Under the pieces are notes generated by a model. It ran no database searches and was not told where the DNA came from. It was given only the letters and a program-made list of their open reading frames with translations. From CAYYYP01 sp964475985 (GTDB lineage: Bacteria > Bdellovibrionota > UBA1018 > CAYHWW01), in NCBI GenBank assembly GCA_964475985.1, contig CAYYYP010000046.1, forward strand, positions 1 to 29,645: a DNA stretch of 29,645 nucleotides, read 5' to 3'. Position numbers and translations under genes: made by a program. Position 1 is the first letter of the stretch, and each line of letters begins with the position of its first letter. Shown one piece after another: positions 1 through 9,700 of the stretch.

Positions 1-31
1 CCCCAAGAATCGGGGACCGCCGCTTTTTTTG
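1..31 (+). terminator. Probable rho-independent terminator, truncated by the window edge
   Basis: CCCC and GGGG flank a 7-nt loop, followed by ACCGCCGC and seven T residues. The right arm GGGGACCGCCGC would be complete if the unseen upstream bases read GCGGCGGT, giving a 12-bp stem and a T-run typical of intrinsic terminators. It would end a plus-strand gene lying left of the window. The left half of the stem is inferred, not seen. Confidence 0.4.
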
Positions 32-59
32 AATTCTCTAGTTCGAATACTTTGACAAG

Positions 60-146
60 TGGTGGCCCCCGCGAGAATCGAACTCGCACACCCGTGAGGA
101 TACTGGATTTTGAGTCCAGCGCGTCTACCAGTTCCACCAGAGGGCC
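60..146 (-). tRNA. tRNA-Leu (anticodon CAA)
   Basis: Read on the minus strand, the acceptor stem GGCCCTC pairs with GGGGGCC (one G-T wobble), followed by discriminator A and an encoded CCA. The anticodon stem CTGGA/TCCAG encloses loop CTCAAAA, giving anticodon CAA, which reads UUG. The T arm GCGAG-TTCGATT-CTCGC is perfect. A long variable arm marks a class II tRNA, as expected for leucine. It lies 113 bp downstream of der on the same strand. A TTGACC hexamer lies upstream but without a good -10, so I assign no promoter. Confidence 0.97.
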
Positions 147-259
147 AGCTTGTAACAAAAACAAAGTGTTGGTGAAGTAGCGCGAAAATCAAATTCGCTA
201 AAGCATGAAGAAAGGTCAAGGGTAAATTCCGTAACTTCTAAAAGTTTACAGAATATAAG

Positions 260-1693
260 TTATCTGCGGCTGCCAGATTTCTCAATAAAGGCATTTTTTG
301 CCTTCTTTTGGAAGACCAATCTTACGGGTGATCCGATCCAACCAAAATGCGACCTAAGACTTCTGGTTAAGTATCTCTGCAAAGATGTATCAACTTTTTT
401 CGGGTCATTCACTTTAATGGAAATGGTTGGCGGGTTTTTTGAAGTCTGTAATGCGTAGAAAAATTTAGCGTCCTTTGGATTGTTGCGCATCTCACAGGTT
501 CGCAATACCCGGTTGAGCTCTGCCGTCTTTACGAGTTTCATGCGAGCATCCCGAATATCCAAGGCCAAACTTAATACCTGTTCAATCTCTGCATTTAACC
601 TTCGGCCACGTTTCTGCGCACTCATAAAAACTATGGGTGCGTAATCAAGAAAAGCCATCTCTTCCTGGATTTGCTCGGCATAGGATTCTTGGGTGCGATC
701 ACATAAATCCCATTTATTTACAATGATGATACAACCACGGCCCGAAGTCTTAATGGCACTGGCGATCTTTTCATCCTGGTCGGTAATCCCCTCAAAACCA
801 TCGATGACAAAAAGCGCTACATGCACTTTTTCAAGGCTAGCTAAGGCTTGAACTACGCTAAGAACTTCAACGCCTACTTCCGTTTTGGATTTCCGGCGAA
901 TCCCTGCTGTGTCCATGATGCGGAATAATTTTCCGTCGCGGGAAAACTCGGAATCCACGGTATCTATGGTGGTCCCTGCGACATGGGATACGATCATTCG
1001 GGATTCACCAAGGATCGCGTTCACGAGAGTGCTTTTGCCAACGTTAGGCCTACCGTAAACGCCAAAACGCAATACGTCGCCGGGTGCTTCTTCCTCAGGC
1101 GCTTTAGAATTTTCAGGCTTAATTTCTAAATTTTTCGCTTCTTCAACTTTTGAGAGCTCAGCAATTTTTGCGATCAACACATCTTTAAGGGTTTCAACGC
1201 CGCGGTTATGCTCGGCCGACGTGGGATAAGATTCCCCCCAACCTAGGCGTAAACCCATATCCTCGTAGGTGTCGTCCGCGGCACCGAGGATATGTTCAGC
1301 CTTGGCTAAAACCGGGATCACATTTTTAACGCCATTTTTACGTAGCAATCTTGAGACGACTTCATCTTCTGGGTTAAGCCCGCTGCGCGCATCTAAAATG
1401 AAAAGCACCACATGACTGCTTTTTAAATACTCAAGGGCTGCCTTCGTTGAAAGTTTTTGTAATAATTCAAAGGAAGTATTTTGGGAGTCCTTAGAACCCA
1501 AGGCATCAAGTTCAAGACCGGCCAAGTCTGCCAGTTCAATACTTACGCCCTCTAGTTCAATGAGTTCTTTTTTAACATCGCGGGTAACGCCTGGCTTATT
1601 TAAAACCAGGGCCTTTTTTTGGCCGGCAATGCGGTTAAAAAGGGAACTTTTTCCAACGTTGGACCTGCCAACGAATGCAACTCGCCAGATCAT
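260..1693 (-). CDS. der: GTPase Der (EngA), double G-domain ribosome assembly factor
   Basis: Der carries two tandem GTPase domains and a C-terminal KH-like domain and acts in maturation of the 50S subunit in the cytoplasm. The first domain has P-loop GRSNVGKS (residues 9-16), and the second has GRPNVGKS near residue 214, G3 DTAGIRRK and G4 NKWD. The KH-like domain ends in a basic tail. At 477 residues it is of normal length. In the first domain G3 reads DLAG instead of the usual DTGG, and G4 reads LAKAE where NKxD is expected, so guanine recognition there may be weak or lost. The ATG overlaps the era stop by 4 nt (ATGA), so translation is probably coupled. It is the last protein gene of the rnc-rSAM-era-der operon. 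Confidence 0.96.
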   Translation of the reverse strand: MIWRVAFVGRSNVGKSSLFNRIAGQKKALVLNKPGVTRDVKKELIELEGVSIELADLAGLELDALGSKDSQNTSFELLQKLSTKAALEYLKSSHVVLFILDARSGLNPEDEVVSRLLRKNGVKNVIPVLAKAEHILGAADDTYEDMGLRLGWGESYPTSAEHNRGVETLKDVLIAKIAELSKVEEAKNLEIKPENSKAPEEEAPGDVLRFGVYGRPNVGKSTLVNAILGESRMIVSHVAGTTIDTVDSEFSRDGKLFRIMDTAGIRRKSKTEVGVEVLSVVQALASLEKVHVALFVIDGFEGITDQDEKIASAIKTSGRGCIIIVNKWDLCDRTQESYAEQIQEEMAFLDYAPIVFMSAQKRGRRLNAEIEQVLSLALDIRDARMKLVKTAELNRVLRTCEMRNNPKDAKFFYALQTSKNPPTISIKVNDPKKVDTSLQRYLTRSLRSHFGWIGSPVRLVFQKKAKNAFIEKSGSRR

Positions 1694-2697
1694 AAAAACC
1701 GTTCCACTTGCTTAGCTTCACTGGCCCAGCTTGGTGCCACTTTCACTTTTAAGCCTAAATAAATTTTATTACCCACCAGGTTTTCAATGCTTTGGCGTGC
1801 CGCCATTCCGATGGACTTAATGCGAGCCCCTTTGGCGCCCACTACGATACCCTTTTGGCTTTCCCGCTCAACGAAAATGGAGGCTTCAATACGGGTAAGG
1901 GTTTCATCCTCTTTAAAAGTATCCACCACTACGGCTACGGAATAAGGAATTTCTTGGCCTAGTTGCTCAAAACATTGCTCTCGCACAAATTCGGCAGCAA
2001 GCACCCTTAAGGGTGCATCACAGGCGTCTTCGCCTTCGAAGGGCAAGGGACCTTCTGGCAATAGGAAGCTTAGCGCCTCTAGCAGCTCTGGAAAGCCTTC
2101 CTTAGTGCGGGTTGAAATTAAAACCGTTTTCTCTACTTGATGAAAACGTTTGGATAAAAAGAGGTGAAACGTGGTGATGAAAGCATCCCTAGCCTTTTGG
2201 GCAGAATCGGCCCAACGACGGGAATCCGTTTTATTGATAACCGGAAGACAGCTCATCTGAATGGGAAGCGTTTTTGGCAGCGTCTCATCAAAGGACGCAA
2301 AAACTTCCGCAAATTTCTTAAGCAGATTTTCCTGATCGGTTTCCATTAAGGAGAATCGCTCATCCGTTGGATCTACGAGAAAAGCCAGAACGTCACAGGG
2401 GTTCTGGTTATCGCCCTTTTGCAGCATGGATTGCAGCGTGCGCTTAAGGGCCTGGTTTAGGGCCTTTTTGCCATCTTGAATTCCAGGCGTGTCGATGAGG
2501 ACCATGGCGAGCTTTAATTTATCGTTTAAGTAATATCCTCGCACGGGCCCGCGGGTGGTTTGAGGTTTTGCGCTGACGATAGAAATTTTTTGATCTAAAA
2601 GCGCGTTAAATAAACTTGATTTTCCGGCATTCGGAAGCCCCATGAGGGTCAAGAATCCTGATTTGAAAGGCGCTGCTGAGTTTGTTTCGTTTTCCAT
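1690..2697 (-). CDS. era: GTPase Era
   Basis: Era binds the 3' end of 16S rRNA and couples GTP hydrolysis to 30S maturation. The sequence shows P-loop GLPNAGKS (residues 20-27 from the chosen start), a QTTR G2 motif, DTPG G3, NKTD G4, and a C-terminal KH domain with VVGAKGARIKSIG. I chose the ATG at 2697, preceded by AGAAG; an in-frame ATG at 2751 would add 18 residues with no family support. At 335 residues it is a little longer than the roughly 300 usual, with the extra length between G3 and G4 and around the NKTD motif. Its first 30 codons, including the P-loop, overlap the end of the upstream radical SAM gene in another frame. It overlaps der by 4 nt. Confidence 0.95.
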   Translation of the reverse strand: MENETNSAAPFKSGFLTLMGLPNAGKSSLFNALLDQKISIVSAKPQTTRGPVRGYYLNDKLKLAMVLIDTPGIQDGKKALNQALKRTLQSMLQKGDNQNPCDVLAFLVDPTDERFSLMETDQENLLKKFAEVFASFDETLPKTLPIQMSCLPVINKTDSRRWADSAQKARDAFITTFHLFLSKRFHQVEKTVLISTRTKEGFPELLEALSFLLPEGPLPFEGEDACDAPLRVLAAEFVREQCFEQLGQEIPYSVAVVVDTFKEDETLTRIEASIFVERESQKGIVVGAKGARIKSIGMAARQSIENLVGNKIYLGLKVKVAPSWASEAKQVERFL

Positions 2698-3676
2698 GCA
2701 CTTCTTTTTGGGCTTTAATAAGGCGATATCCAATTTTGGCCTCGGGGCCAAAGTCTTCGCTTATTTTCTGACGAAGCCAGCTTATATTACAGTTTTCAAA
2801 TCCCTTCAATGAACTCCACTCATGACTATGGGCCTCAATCAAAATAGTTTGCATCCCGGGCTCCGGCGGGGAGAGGTCCGCTAATTGCGTCATGATGGCG
2901 CGGCGCAGCACCCTACCCTTAACTAGATCCCCAAATGCTGGGTGATAGGGACCCGCCACGACGGCAGCCCCCAGGAGCTCATTGGCCTGTAGGCCCCAGC
3001 GGATGACGGGTATGCCTAGTGCCTCAAAATCAAGCCAAAGATCGCTACAGCGTTCAATAGCCTCGTTTAGGTGCAGTGTAGAGTCCATGGCCGAGGGCTC
3101 GGCCTGTAAACCAGACCCATTTAGGACTAAAAGCGGATGAATTCTCAGAAAGTCAGGCTTAAGCCGCGATAATTCAGTTAAAAGAGCTGCCCTTTCCTCC
3201 GGCCAACTTTTTTCCATGGGGCATCCCACCATGAGGTGGAATCCCGTCGAAATACCCAAGTCCTTGAGAATGGTACGGCTCTCGCTAACTTGTGCTACCG
3301 AATGGGAGCGGCCAAGGGCCCTTAAAACCTCTGGATTAAAGCTTTGCACCCCAAGTTCAATTTTACGTAGGCCGTACTCGTCGCGGAGAAGTTTCATCCA
3401 TTCTGCTTCAATGGCATCCGGGCGCGTAGCGATTCGCACGGGATATGGTTTTACCAGACTCAAATATTTCAACTGAAGTTGTTTGGACAAAGCAGTGAAG
3501 GTGCCGCCATAAAACGCAACCTCTACTTCGCGTAAGGGATCATGGGTGCTCAAATGTTTTTTAAGGGTCTCTTCTACTTGCCGCAAAGATACCGGATCGC
3601 CACCGCTGACCTTTTGATCGCAGAACGTACAACGCTCAGGACATCCACCGTGAGGTATGAAGATAGGAACAATCAT
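2606..3676 (-). CDS. Radical SAM protein, Elp3-like
   Basis: The N-terminus carries the radical SAM cluster motif CPERCTFC (Cys12, Cys16, Cys19), which would hold a 4Fe-4S cluster and cleave S-adenosylmethionine. The GGTF motif near residue 55 fits the SAM-binding strand of Elp3 and HemN-like proteins. There is no C-terminal acetyltransferase domain, so it is not full Elp3. Its place next to rnc parallels an uncharacterised radical SAM gene near rnc in several Bacillota, from memory of that neighbourhood. The substrate is unknown; a tRNA or rRNA substrate is only suggested by the neighbours. The start overlaps the rnc stop by 4 nt. The last 30 codons overlap era, and that tail is probably not part of the core fold. 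Confidence 0.85.
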   Translation of the reverse strand: MIVPIFIPHGGCPERCTFCDQKVSGGDPVSLRQVEETLKKHLSTHDPLREVEVAFYGGTFTALSKQLQLKYLSLVKPYPVRIATRPDAIEAEWMKLLRDEYGLRKIELGVQSFNPEVLRALGRSHSVAQVSESRTILKDLGISTGFHLMVGCPMEKSWPEERAALLTELSRLKPDFLRIHPLLVLNGSGLQAEPSAMDSTLHLNEAIERCSDLWLDFEALGIPVIRWGLQANELLGAAVVAGPYHPAFGDLVKGRVLRRAIMTQLADLSPPEPGMQTILIEAHSHEWSSLKGFENCNISWLRQKISEDFGPEAKIGYRLIKAQKEVHGKRNKLSSAFQIRILDPHGASECRKIKFI

Positions 3677-4413
3677 TTGTCGGAGGACGCGCCGTTTGAT
3701 TTTGCATCCAGGTGTTTTTCCCAGAACGCGTCAAATCCGCCTTTTTGCTCGATGAGCTCCAGAGCTGCTTGGGCGGCTGCTTGTTCGGCTGATTTTTTAC
3801 TCAGACCCTTGGCCTTTGATAAAGCAACTCCTTGAATGAGAGCGCGCACTTCGAAGGTACGGGCGTGATCGGGGCCGGATGAAGTCAACACTTCATACCT
3901 AGGGGTCTGTTTGAGTTTTTCCTGGCAGACTTCCTGAAGTGTTGTCTTAAAATCCCTTGCCTCTAAAAAGTCCCGGTCATTCCCGGCCGCAACGCTTGAG
4001 AGTTGCTCATGGAAAAGCTCATTCACCCAAACTTTAGTGGCCTCAAAACCGCCATCTAGATAGATCGCCGCTACCAATGCCTCAAGGGTGCTGGACAGAA
4101 TGCTTGATTTCTCACGCCCACCTGTTGACTCCTCTCCGGCGCCTAGCTTCACCAGCGATGCAATGCCTAGGTTCTTGGAAAGAGTCGTAAGATTTCGTTC
4201 ACTCACCAGAGCTGCGCGCAGTTTGGACAGTACGCCTTCCTGCTCCTTGGGAAAAAGTTTATAAAGTTGTTCAGATACGATCATGCTTAAAATGGAGTCG
4301 CCCAAAAATTCCAACCGTTCGTTATCGGCGGCATCCACTTCGTGCGCGTGGGATTTGTGACGCAACGACCGGGCCAGGAGTTCTTCATTTTTAAATTGGT
4401 ACCGTTTCAGCAT
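3673..4413 (-). CDS. rnc: Ribonuclease III
   Basis: RNase III is a dimeric, Mg-dependent double-stranded RNA endonuclease that processes rRNA precursors and structured mRNAs. The family signature NERLEFLGDS sits at residues 31-40. The second acidic motif is in STLEALVAAIYLDGG. A double-stranded RNA binding domain follows in about the last 80 residues, with the KKSAEQAAAQAAL helix. At 246 residues the length is standard. GAGGA lies 11 nt before the ATG. It is the first gene of the minus-strand operon and is divergent from the 5'-nucleotidase gene, sharing a 107-bp promoter region with nested palindromes. Confidence 0.97.
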   Translation of the reverse strand: MLKRYQFKNEELLARSLRHKSHAHEVDAADNERLEFLGDSILSMIVSEQLYKLFPKEQEGVLSKLRAALVSERNLTTLSKNLGIASLVKLGAGEESTGGREKSSILSSTLEALVAAIYLDGGFEATKVWVNELFHEQLSSVAAGNDRDFLEARDFKTTLQEVCQEKLKQTPRYEVLTSSGPDHARTFEVRALIQGVALSKAKGLSKKSAEQAAAQAALELIEQKGGFDAFWEKHLDAKSNGASSDK

Positions 4414-4434
4414 TAATCGAAATTCCTCTATGTC

Positions 4435-4454
4435 GCCTAAAGTTAGGCAGCCTA
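4435..4454. promoter_or_regulatory. Nested palindromes between rnc and the nucleotidase gene
   Basis: Three half-sites alternate in orientation: GCCTA (4435-4439), TAGGC (4444-4448) and GCCTA (4450-4454). They form two overlapping dyads, GCCTAA-AG-TTAGGC and TAGGC-A-GCCTA. On the minus strand the sites lie 5-30 bp downstream of a perfect TTGACA hexamer (4465-4460), covering the expected rnc -10 position. This is the layout of a repressor operator. The binding protein is unknown. Confidence 0.4.
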
Positions 4455-4458
4455 CCTA

Positions 4459-4487
4459 TTGTCAAACCATCTCAGACGATGTGTAAA
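4459..4487 (+). promoter_or_regulatory. Candidate sigma70 promoter of the nucleotidase gene
   Basis: TTGTCA (5 of 6 to consensus) and TGTAAA (4 of 6) are separated by 17 bp, about 33 bp before the ATG. The -35 overlaps TTGACA on the other strand, so the two divergent promoters would compete for polymerase. Confidence 0.4.
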
Positions 4488-4520
4488 AAAGAAATAAACC
4501 TTGTGGGGGGGTAAGTTATC

Positions 4521-6788
4521 ATGAATCTTCAATTCTTTGGAGAAGAGAGCTTCTATTATTTTAAGAAGTTTCCTTTGATGGGGCTCGTATTCTTTTTGGG
4601 GACCGTGAGTTCTTTTGTTCATGCCCAAGTGGAAGTGGACCGCGATGCCGGAGTTCCGTTGCCCGCCGGCATGCGGCATGAAATTGTCGATACCAGGCCG
4701 CCCGAACTAGTGAACCTGCGAATCCTTCACACCAACGACATTCATAGCCAGTTCCATCCGGAAGCAAGCCCCTACAATCTGGGTGGATTAGCTAGGTTAG
4801 CTACGGCAATTCGTCGCGCAAGGGCGCAGGTAAACCATTCTCTATTATTAGATGGCGGTGATTGGTCGGAAGGAAAAATTTATTACCGCGTGGATGGTGG
4901 AAGGGCATCCCTTGAGATGATGAATGCTTTAGGTTACGACGCAGCGGTTCTGGGAAACCATGATTGGCTCAATGGGCCAGAGCAACTTTTAGATATCCTG
5001 CGGCAAACTCCGCCGCAGTTTGCGCTGCTGGGAGCAAACCTCACATTCCGGGCCCCAGTGGATCGTGGGCCAGCCTTTGCGGAGAAGATGCGTGAGCTGC
5101 AATTGAAAGTTTTGCCTTACACCATTCGTCAGGTGGGGCCCATGAAAGTGGGCATCATCGGAATTTGCACCTATGAGTATATTTACGATCAGTATTTTGA
5201 GCCGGTTAAAATTGAGTTTCCGTTTCCCGTAGTGAACGAACGCGCCCGCCAGCTGAAGCGAGAACAAAATGTCGATATCGTAATCGTGATTTCTCACAAC
5301 TCCCTAGATACCAACACCGAGATTGCCATAAACCCGTTCGTCGATGTGGTCATTCACGCCCATGATCACATGAAATTAAATCAGCCAAAAATCATACCCC
5401 ACACCCCAGAAAATGCGCTGCAAAACCCTTTTGCCCTAGTGGTAGAGGCTGGCCAGTGGGGCCGTTACCTTGGTATTCTTGATCTGCAGTTTGATGTGAA
5501 TACTCGCAGACTTTATGGAATCACAAGCCCAACCCCCACGGATAATTTCCGTTATCGGCTTTACCAAATCGACGACACTACGCCGCCTGACCCCACCATT
5601 GAAAGCATGCTGAGAAACTATGACGCGTTCATCGAAAATCTTATGGTAAGTGATCGACTACCGGAAAACCAAAGGGTTCCCAATGTATTTCATGACGAGA
5701 TTGCCCACACTACCATTGGAATTGATTCAGCCTCGGGAGGGTATGAGCCGATCTACGGTAATTTGCTTGCGGACGCCTACCGGGAATATACCCATGCCGA
5801 TATCGCGTTTGAACAAATTAACCTGACGTCCGGCGCGTTTTTTATCGGCGCAATTCATACGGCAGATGTCATCAACGCGCTTGGACAAATTTTTAATCCC
5901 AGAACCTTTCAGGCTTGGCATCTTTCCACCATGAAAATGACGGGCCAGGCCGTGGAAGAACTGATTAGTTTTTTGTTTTTTTTACGAAGCATTGTACCAA
6001 GTGCCATTCCGAACGTTTCAGGGTTGCACGTCCTTCATAATCCGGCGGTGCTTTCAGGCGAACAAACCATTCGCCCCTTTGATAATGGTCAGGCCAGTTG
6101 GCGAAATCACGGTATTGTTTCCATCGAAGTCGGAGGGGTTCCCATTGAACCTGACGTTCAATATACGGTGGCACTTTCCCAGGGGCTGGTGGACACGCTA
6201 GACTTCATGGGGAAAAAATTTAGATATACCATTGAAAAAACAGAACTGCGGGACGTCCAAGTAGAAAGTTGGCGAGTGTTAAGACAATACTTACGTAACC
6301 ACTCCCCCATCAGCGCCCAGACGGTAAATTTAGGCGACCGCTACCAAAGTTTACAACCAGACCTTGCCATTTACTCCCACGATATCACCCTTGCGGAAAC
6401 GGCGACGGGCACCATCGAGGCTGATGTCATCATTCACAACTACGGCGGCACGACGAGCAGGCCCAGGCGTTTTCTCATGGGGGTGGATGCAACTCCACCC
6501 GATACTACCGATGATCCCAATCCACTTTACCTTACTCAAACTCAGACCGTCCCGAGCCTGAGGGCTGGCGCCTCCCACCATATGCGCACCCAATTTATTT
6601 TGCCGACTCATTTTGCCCGGTCCCGAAAATTTCCGGTCTACGTGAAAATGAATTCAAGGTACACCGATCGTAATCTTGATGATCAAAATGCGAGTAATGA
6701 TCTTGCATCGGTGATTTTTGTTAGAGAACCTGCGCGTTTTCGGGCGCAGTCAGTGCCCCTGCCGCTAAGACGATCTTCCCAGCGTTAA
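4521..6788 (+). CDS. Secreted 5'-nucleotidase / UshA-type metallophosphoesterase
   Basis: This is a predicted exported phosphoesterase of the 5'-nucleotidase family, acting outside the cytoplasmic membrane on nucleotides or related phosphate esters. Residues 15-36 form a signal peptide (KK, hydrophobic core, cleavage near VHAQ). Metal-site motifs follow: LHTNDIHS (69-76), DGGDW (111-115), GNHD (145-148), SHNS (258-261) and HAHDH (279-283). A 5'-nucleotidase C-terminal domain spans about 395-600. About 655-745 is a beta-rich segment (DLAIYSHDITL onward, with NYGGTTSRPRRF) resembling a CARDB adhesion-like module, an unusual addition. I kept the first ATG because its lysine pair gives the signal peptide an n-region; the ATG at 4578 is the alternative. 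It converges on the LamG gene with 11 bp between stops. Nucleotide scavenging is an inference. Confidence 0.88.
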   Translation: MNLQFFGEESFYYFKKFPLMGLVFFLGTVSSFVHAQVEVDRDAGVPLPAGMRHEIVDTRPPELVNLRILHTNDIHSQFHPEASPYNLGGLARLATAIRRARAQVNHSLLLDGGDWSEGKIYYRVDGGRASLEMMNALGYDAAVLGNHDWLNGPEQLLDILRQTPPQFALLGANLTFRAPVDRGPAFAEKMRELQLKVLPYTIRQVGPMKVGIIGICTYEYIYDQYFEPVKIEFPFPVVNERARQLKREQNVDIVIVISHNSLDTNTEIAINPFVDVVIHAHDHMKLNQPKIIPHTPENALQNPFALVVEAGQWGRYLGILDLQFDVNTRRLYGITSPTPTDNFRYRLYQIDDTTPPDPTIESMLRNYDAFIENLMVSDRLPENQRVPNVFHDEIAHTTIGIDSASGGYEPIYGNLLADAYREYTHADIAFEQINLTSGAFFIGAIHTADVINALGQIFNPRTFQAWHLSTMKMTGQAVEELISFLFFLRSIVPSAIPNVSGLHVLHNPAVLSGEQTIRPFDNGQASWRNHGIVSIEVGGVPIEPDVQYTVALSQGLVDTLDFMGKKFRYTIEKTELRDVQVESWRVLRQYLRNHSPISAQTVNLGDRYQSLQPDLAIYSHDITLAETATGTIEADVIIHNYGGTTSRPRRFLMGVDATPPDTTDDPNPLYLTQTQTVPSLRAGASHHMRTQFILPTHFARSRKFPVYVKMNSRYTDRNLDDQNASNDLASVIFVREPARFRAQSVPLPLRRSSQR

Positions 6789-6799
6789 ATTTTAAATAT

Positions 6800-9700
6800 T
6801 TAATGGTGGCTAAGAATTTCTTTTTGGATCTGAGTCGTCGTAAGGGATCTAGAAAATATTTTTAAACTTTTCACTTCACCGCGGAAAGGAAGATTTGTAA
6901 GCGGGGGGCGGCTTACGCCCACGGTTAAAAAGGGTACTTCTTCAACTACGCCGGCGCGCCCGCTCACCACTGGGACGCCATCAAAATATATTGTCGTGGT
7001 ATCGTTGGTGCGCACTAGCGCAACATGATGCCATCCGGTTGGGGTCGATGAAGTTAACCCAAGGGACGGAGTTAAAATATGTTCAAGCCCAATCCAAGCC
7101 TCAAGCCTTGAGTCGCGCCCCCGGCGCGTGAGCAGCACTCCGGTGCCGTTGCCTTCTGGGTCAGCATCCACCATGATCTGCTGGTTCACGTCCGTGCCTG
7201 CGCTAAAGGCCTGCTCATCAAACTTCCACCATCCCATAATGGTAAAATCCTGTCTGGCCGCAAGCAAAGGATCGCCGTGATTTGATGTGATGCGAAAAGG
7301 TATATGTTTTGCCGGAAAGGCTTGGCCCGCGGGGGATTCCAGGACAGCGTGGGCCAACTTTGGTTTAGACGCTAAATTCACCCAAATTTTTGGATGACCG
7401 GCCGCACGTGATTTTGCGGCATCAAGATAAACTTGAAGGCTTGGGTCGAACTCAAGCGGAATCATGTCTTGGGTTTCACCGTGGAAACGTAGGAGGTTTT
7501 GTAAAAAATCCCGGCCTACGGAATTTCCAATACTTTGAATTTTCAAATCTCTTTCGGAGAAGGACGCGGTCGTCGGGACAGATAACCAGGCCCGCTTGAA
7601 GAATGAGATTTCCTGGTTGCTAAAATCTAAACTAGCGTCGCTCCTACGAGCCGTAGGATTAGTTGAAGCCGTGGTCATTCCACCCTTGGGCGCTAAGTCA
7701 CAGAGAGGTTTTCCGTTCCAAAAGATTCGGGATGCCTGGTTCGTTGGTGTAAGCAGTACGCTCCACTGGTTCCAAAGTGCGGCCTGCGCTTCACCGAAAG
7801 GTAAAATACATTTTCCTTGTTCAATTCGTTTGGCGGCCTGAACCACTTGATCTTGGGTAAGCGTATCGTCAAAAATCTGCACTCGGTGGATGAGCCCCTC
7901 AAAACCTTGAACGGTTTTTCCGAGGGTCATCGTAGGTGTTTCAGGCGGACGGGGGGTAGCTAGTGCCACAAAACTATTGCTATCCCGCAGAACGCCATCC
8001 AAGAATACGCGTAGGGTTAACCCTTCCCTAACTAAAGTTAAATGATACCACCGAAGGTTTACGGCCGATCCGCGGCCGGTGCGCAGGGAGCGTGAACTAG
8101 GATTTGATGCACCAAGAATTACCCCGGGGTTAAAAACAAATTCCCGTAAACCAGAATCGTACTCAATATTTAATATTGAACTCAGGCCGACCTGACTGGA
8201 TAGCAGAGTTTCCCGGGTACCTCCCGCCAGGCCAGGTGCTCGAGGGTTTACCCAAAGGGACAAAGTGAAACGATCCCTCATCATCACGTCGTTACTTAAT
8301 GCAATATTTTCTTGTCTGACCCCATTCAAATCTAGACTCGGGCGATGTCCAAAGCTTGATGGGTCCTCAGGGTTAAGCGCCGCGACGTTCGGAGCAAAAT
8401 AATCCAAGACCGGTGCCGGATAATTTAAAGCACCTAACGTCATGGATTCAATCGTTTCCCAGGTCCATTCAATTCGTGAGTCGCTTCCTTCCACCACCCG
8501 GTTCATTTGGAAAACCATGCCCGGGACAACATCCTGTAACTTCACTAAGGTTGAACTGCCGGCGCCCATCGGTAACGGCTTAAACCAAGCGCCCATAAAA
8601 AAATTAGATTCTTGTAAATGGGAAATGTTTTGAGCGGGCAGGCCCAAATGCAAGCGTTGAGTAGCGGCACCTTGGACGGGCAAGTAGAGACGTGAAGGAT
8701 CGCTGATGGAAGCCACTTCCCCACGCCAGGGAATTTCTTGGGAAACCCCTAAAATTTGCGCAAAAAACGGGCTGACTTCAGAAATTCCAAAGGAGAACCA
8801 TTGAAGCACTCCGATGGAAGGTGGCCTAAGCACGGGCACCGCTTGCGGAGAAAGGGTTATGCGTTCTGCAATTTCTGCGTCCCAATATTTCTGTAAGGCA
8901 TTGTACCCGCTGAGTTCCTGGGAATCGCCTCCTAGGGACAAATTCACCAAGGCCGTAGCCACATTGGAATAGGACAATCCATTGGAAGCAATAAACGTAA
9001 ACTCAAAAAGTCCTCGGTGTTTCAGGGTTGGTCGCCAACGCAATATCTTTGCGATGGAATCAATCTGCGCCCGACCAATTACGCCCGTGTCCTGAATGGA
9101 GGTTAATGATTCACAAGGTGTGTTTGATGGGATGAATGCCCCACTGGTTTGAGCGAGATTTAAACTCTTAACTCGGCAATCCACGATTCGCACTTCCGGA
9201 GCGTCGGTGAATAGCTGCATTTCAAGGAGCGCGCCCACGGATGAGAAAAAAGCTTGGACCGAAGATCCGTTTTCAAACTGCAGCGCCAAGGCACTGACCT
9301 GTTGTGAAGTTTGGTATCCGGGCAAAAACGATGGCGGTTGATGCGGAAAAAAAGGCGCAGCGATCTGGGGCCTTGGCGTAAACGGAGTTGATGGTTGGTT
9401 GGCCCAGCTTAAAGGAGAACCAGAATCGTTTAGGGAAGCAAGATTACGATCCTGATCAAGGGCATCCGGATCTGACTCAAGGGATTTTTCGGAGAGATTC
9501 TGGGCATCGGCAGTCTTTGAGGGATCCACGCCTTCCGCTGATTTTTCTTCGTTTGCGCCGGGTATCGTCCCGGTCGTGATGGAGTCCGTAGCCAATACCG
9601 GAGTCAACTGGGGCTTAGGCGCGGATTTTTTCTCAAGCTCAAATGATTTTTCAAAAATCATTCCCCGCTGGGCTACCTGGCCTAAGACGGGGGCCAAAAA

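Noticed and set aside
181..203. Hairpin upstream of tRNA-Leu (GCGAA and TTCGC)
   Set aside because: The stem is 5 bp with a possible bulge and no T-run follows on either strand, so neither terminator nor operator can be claimed.
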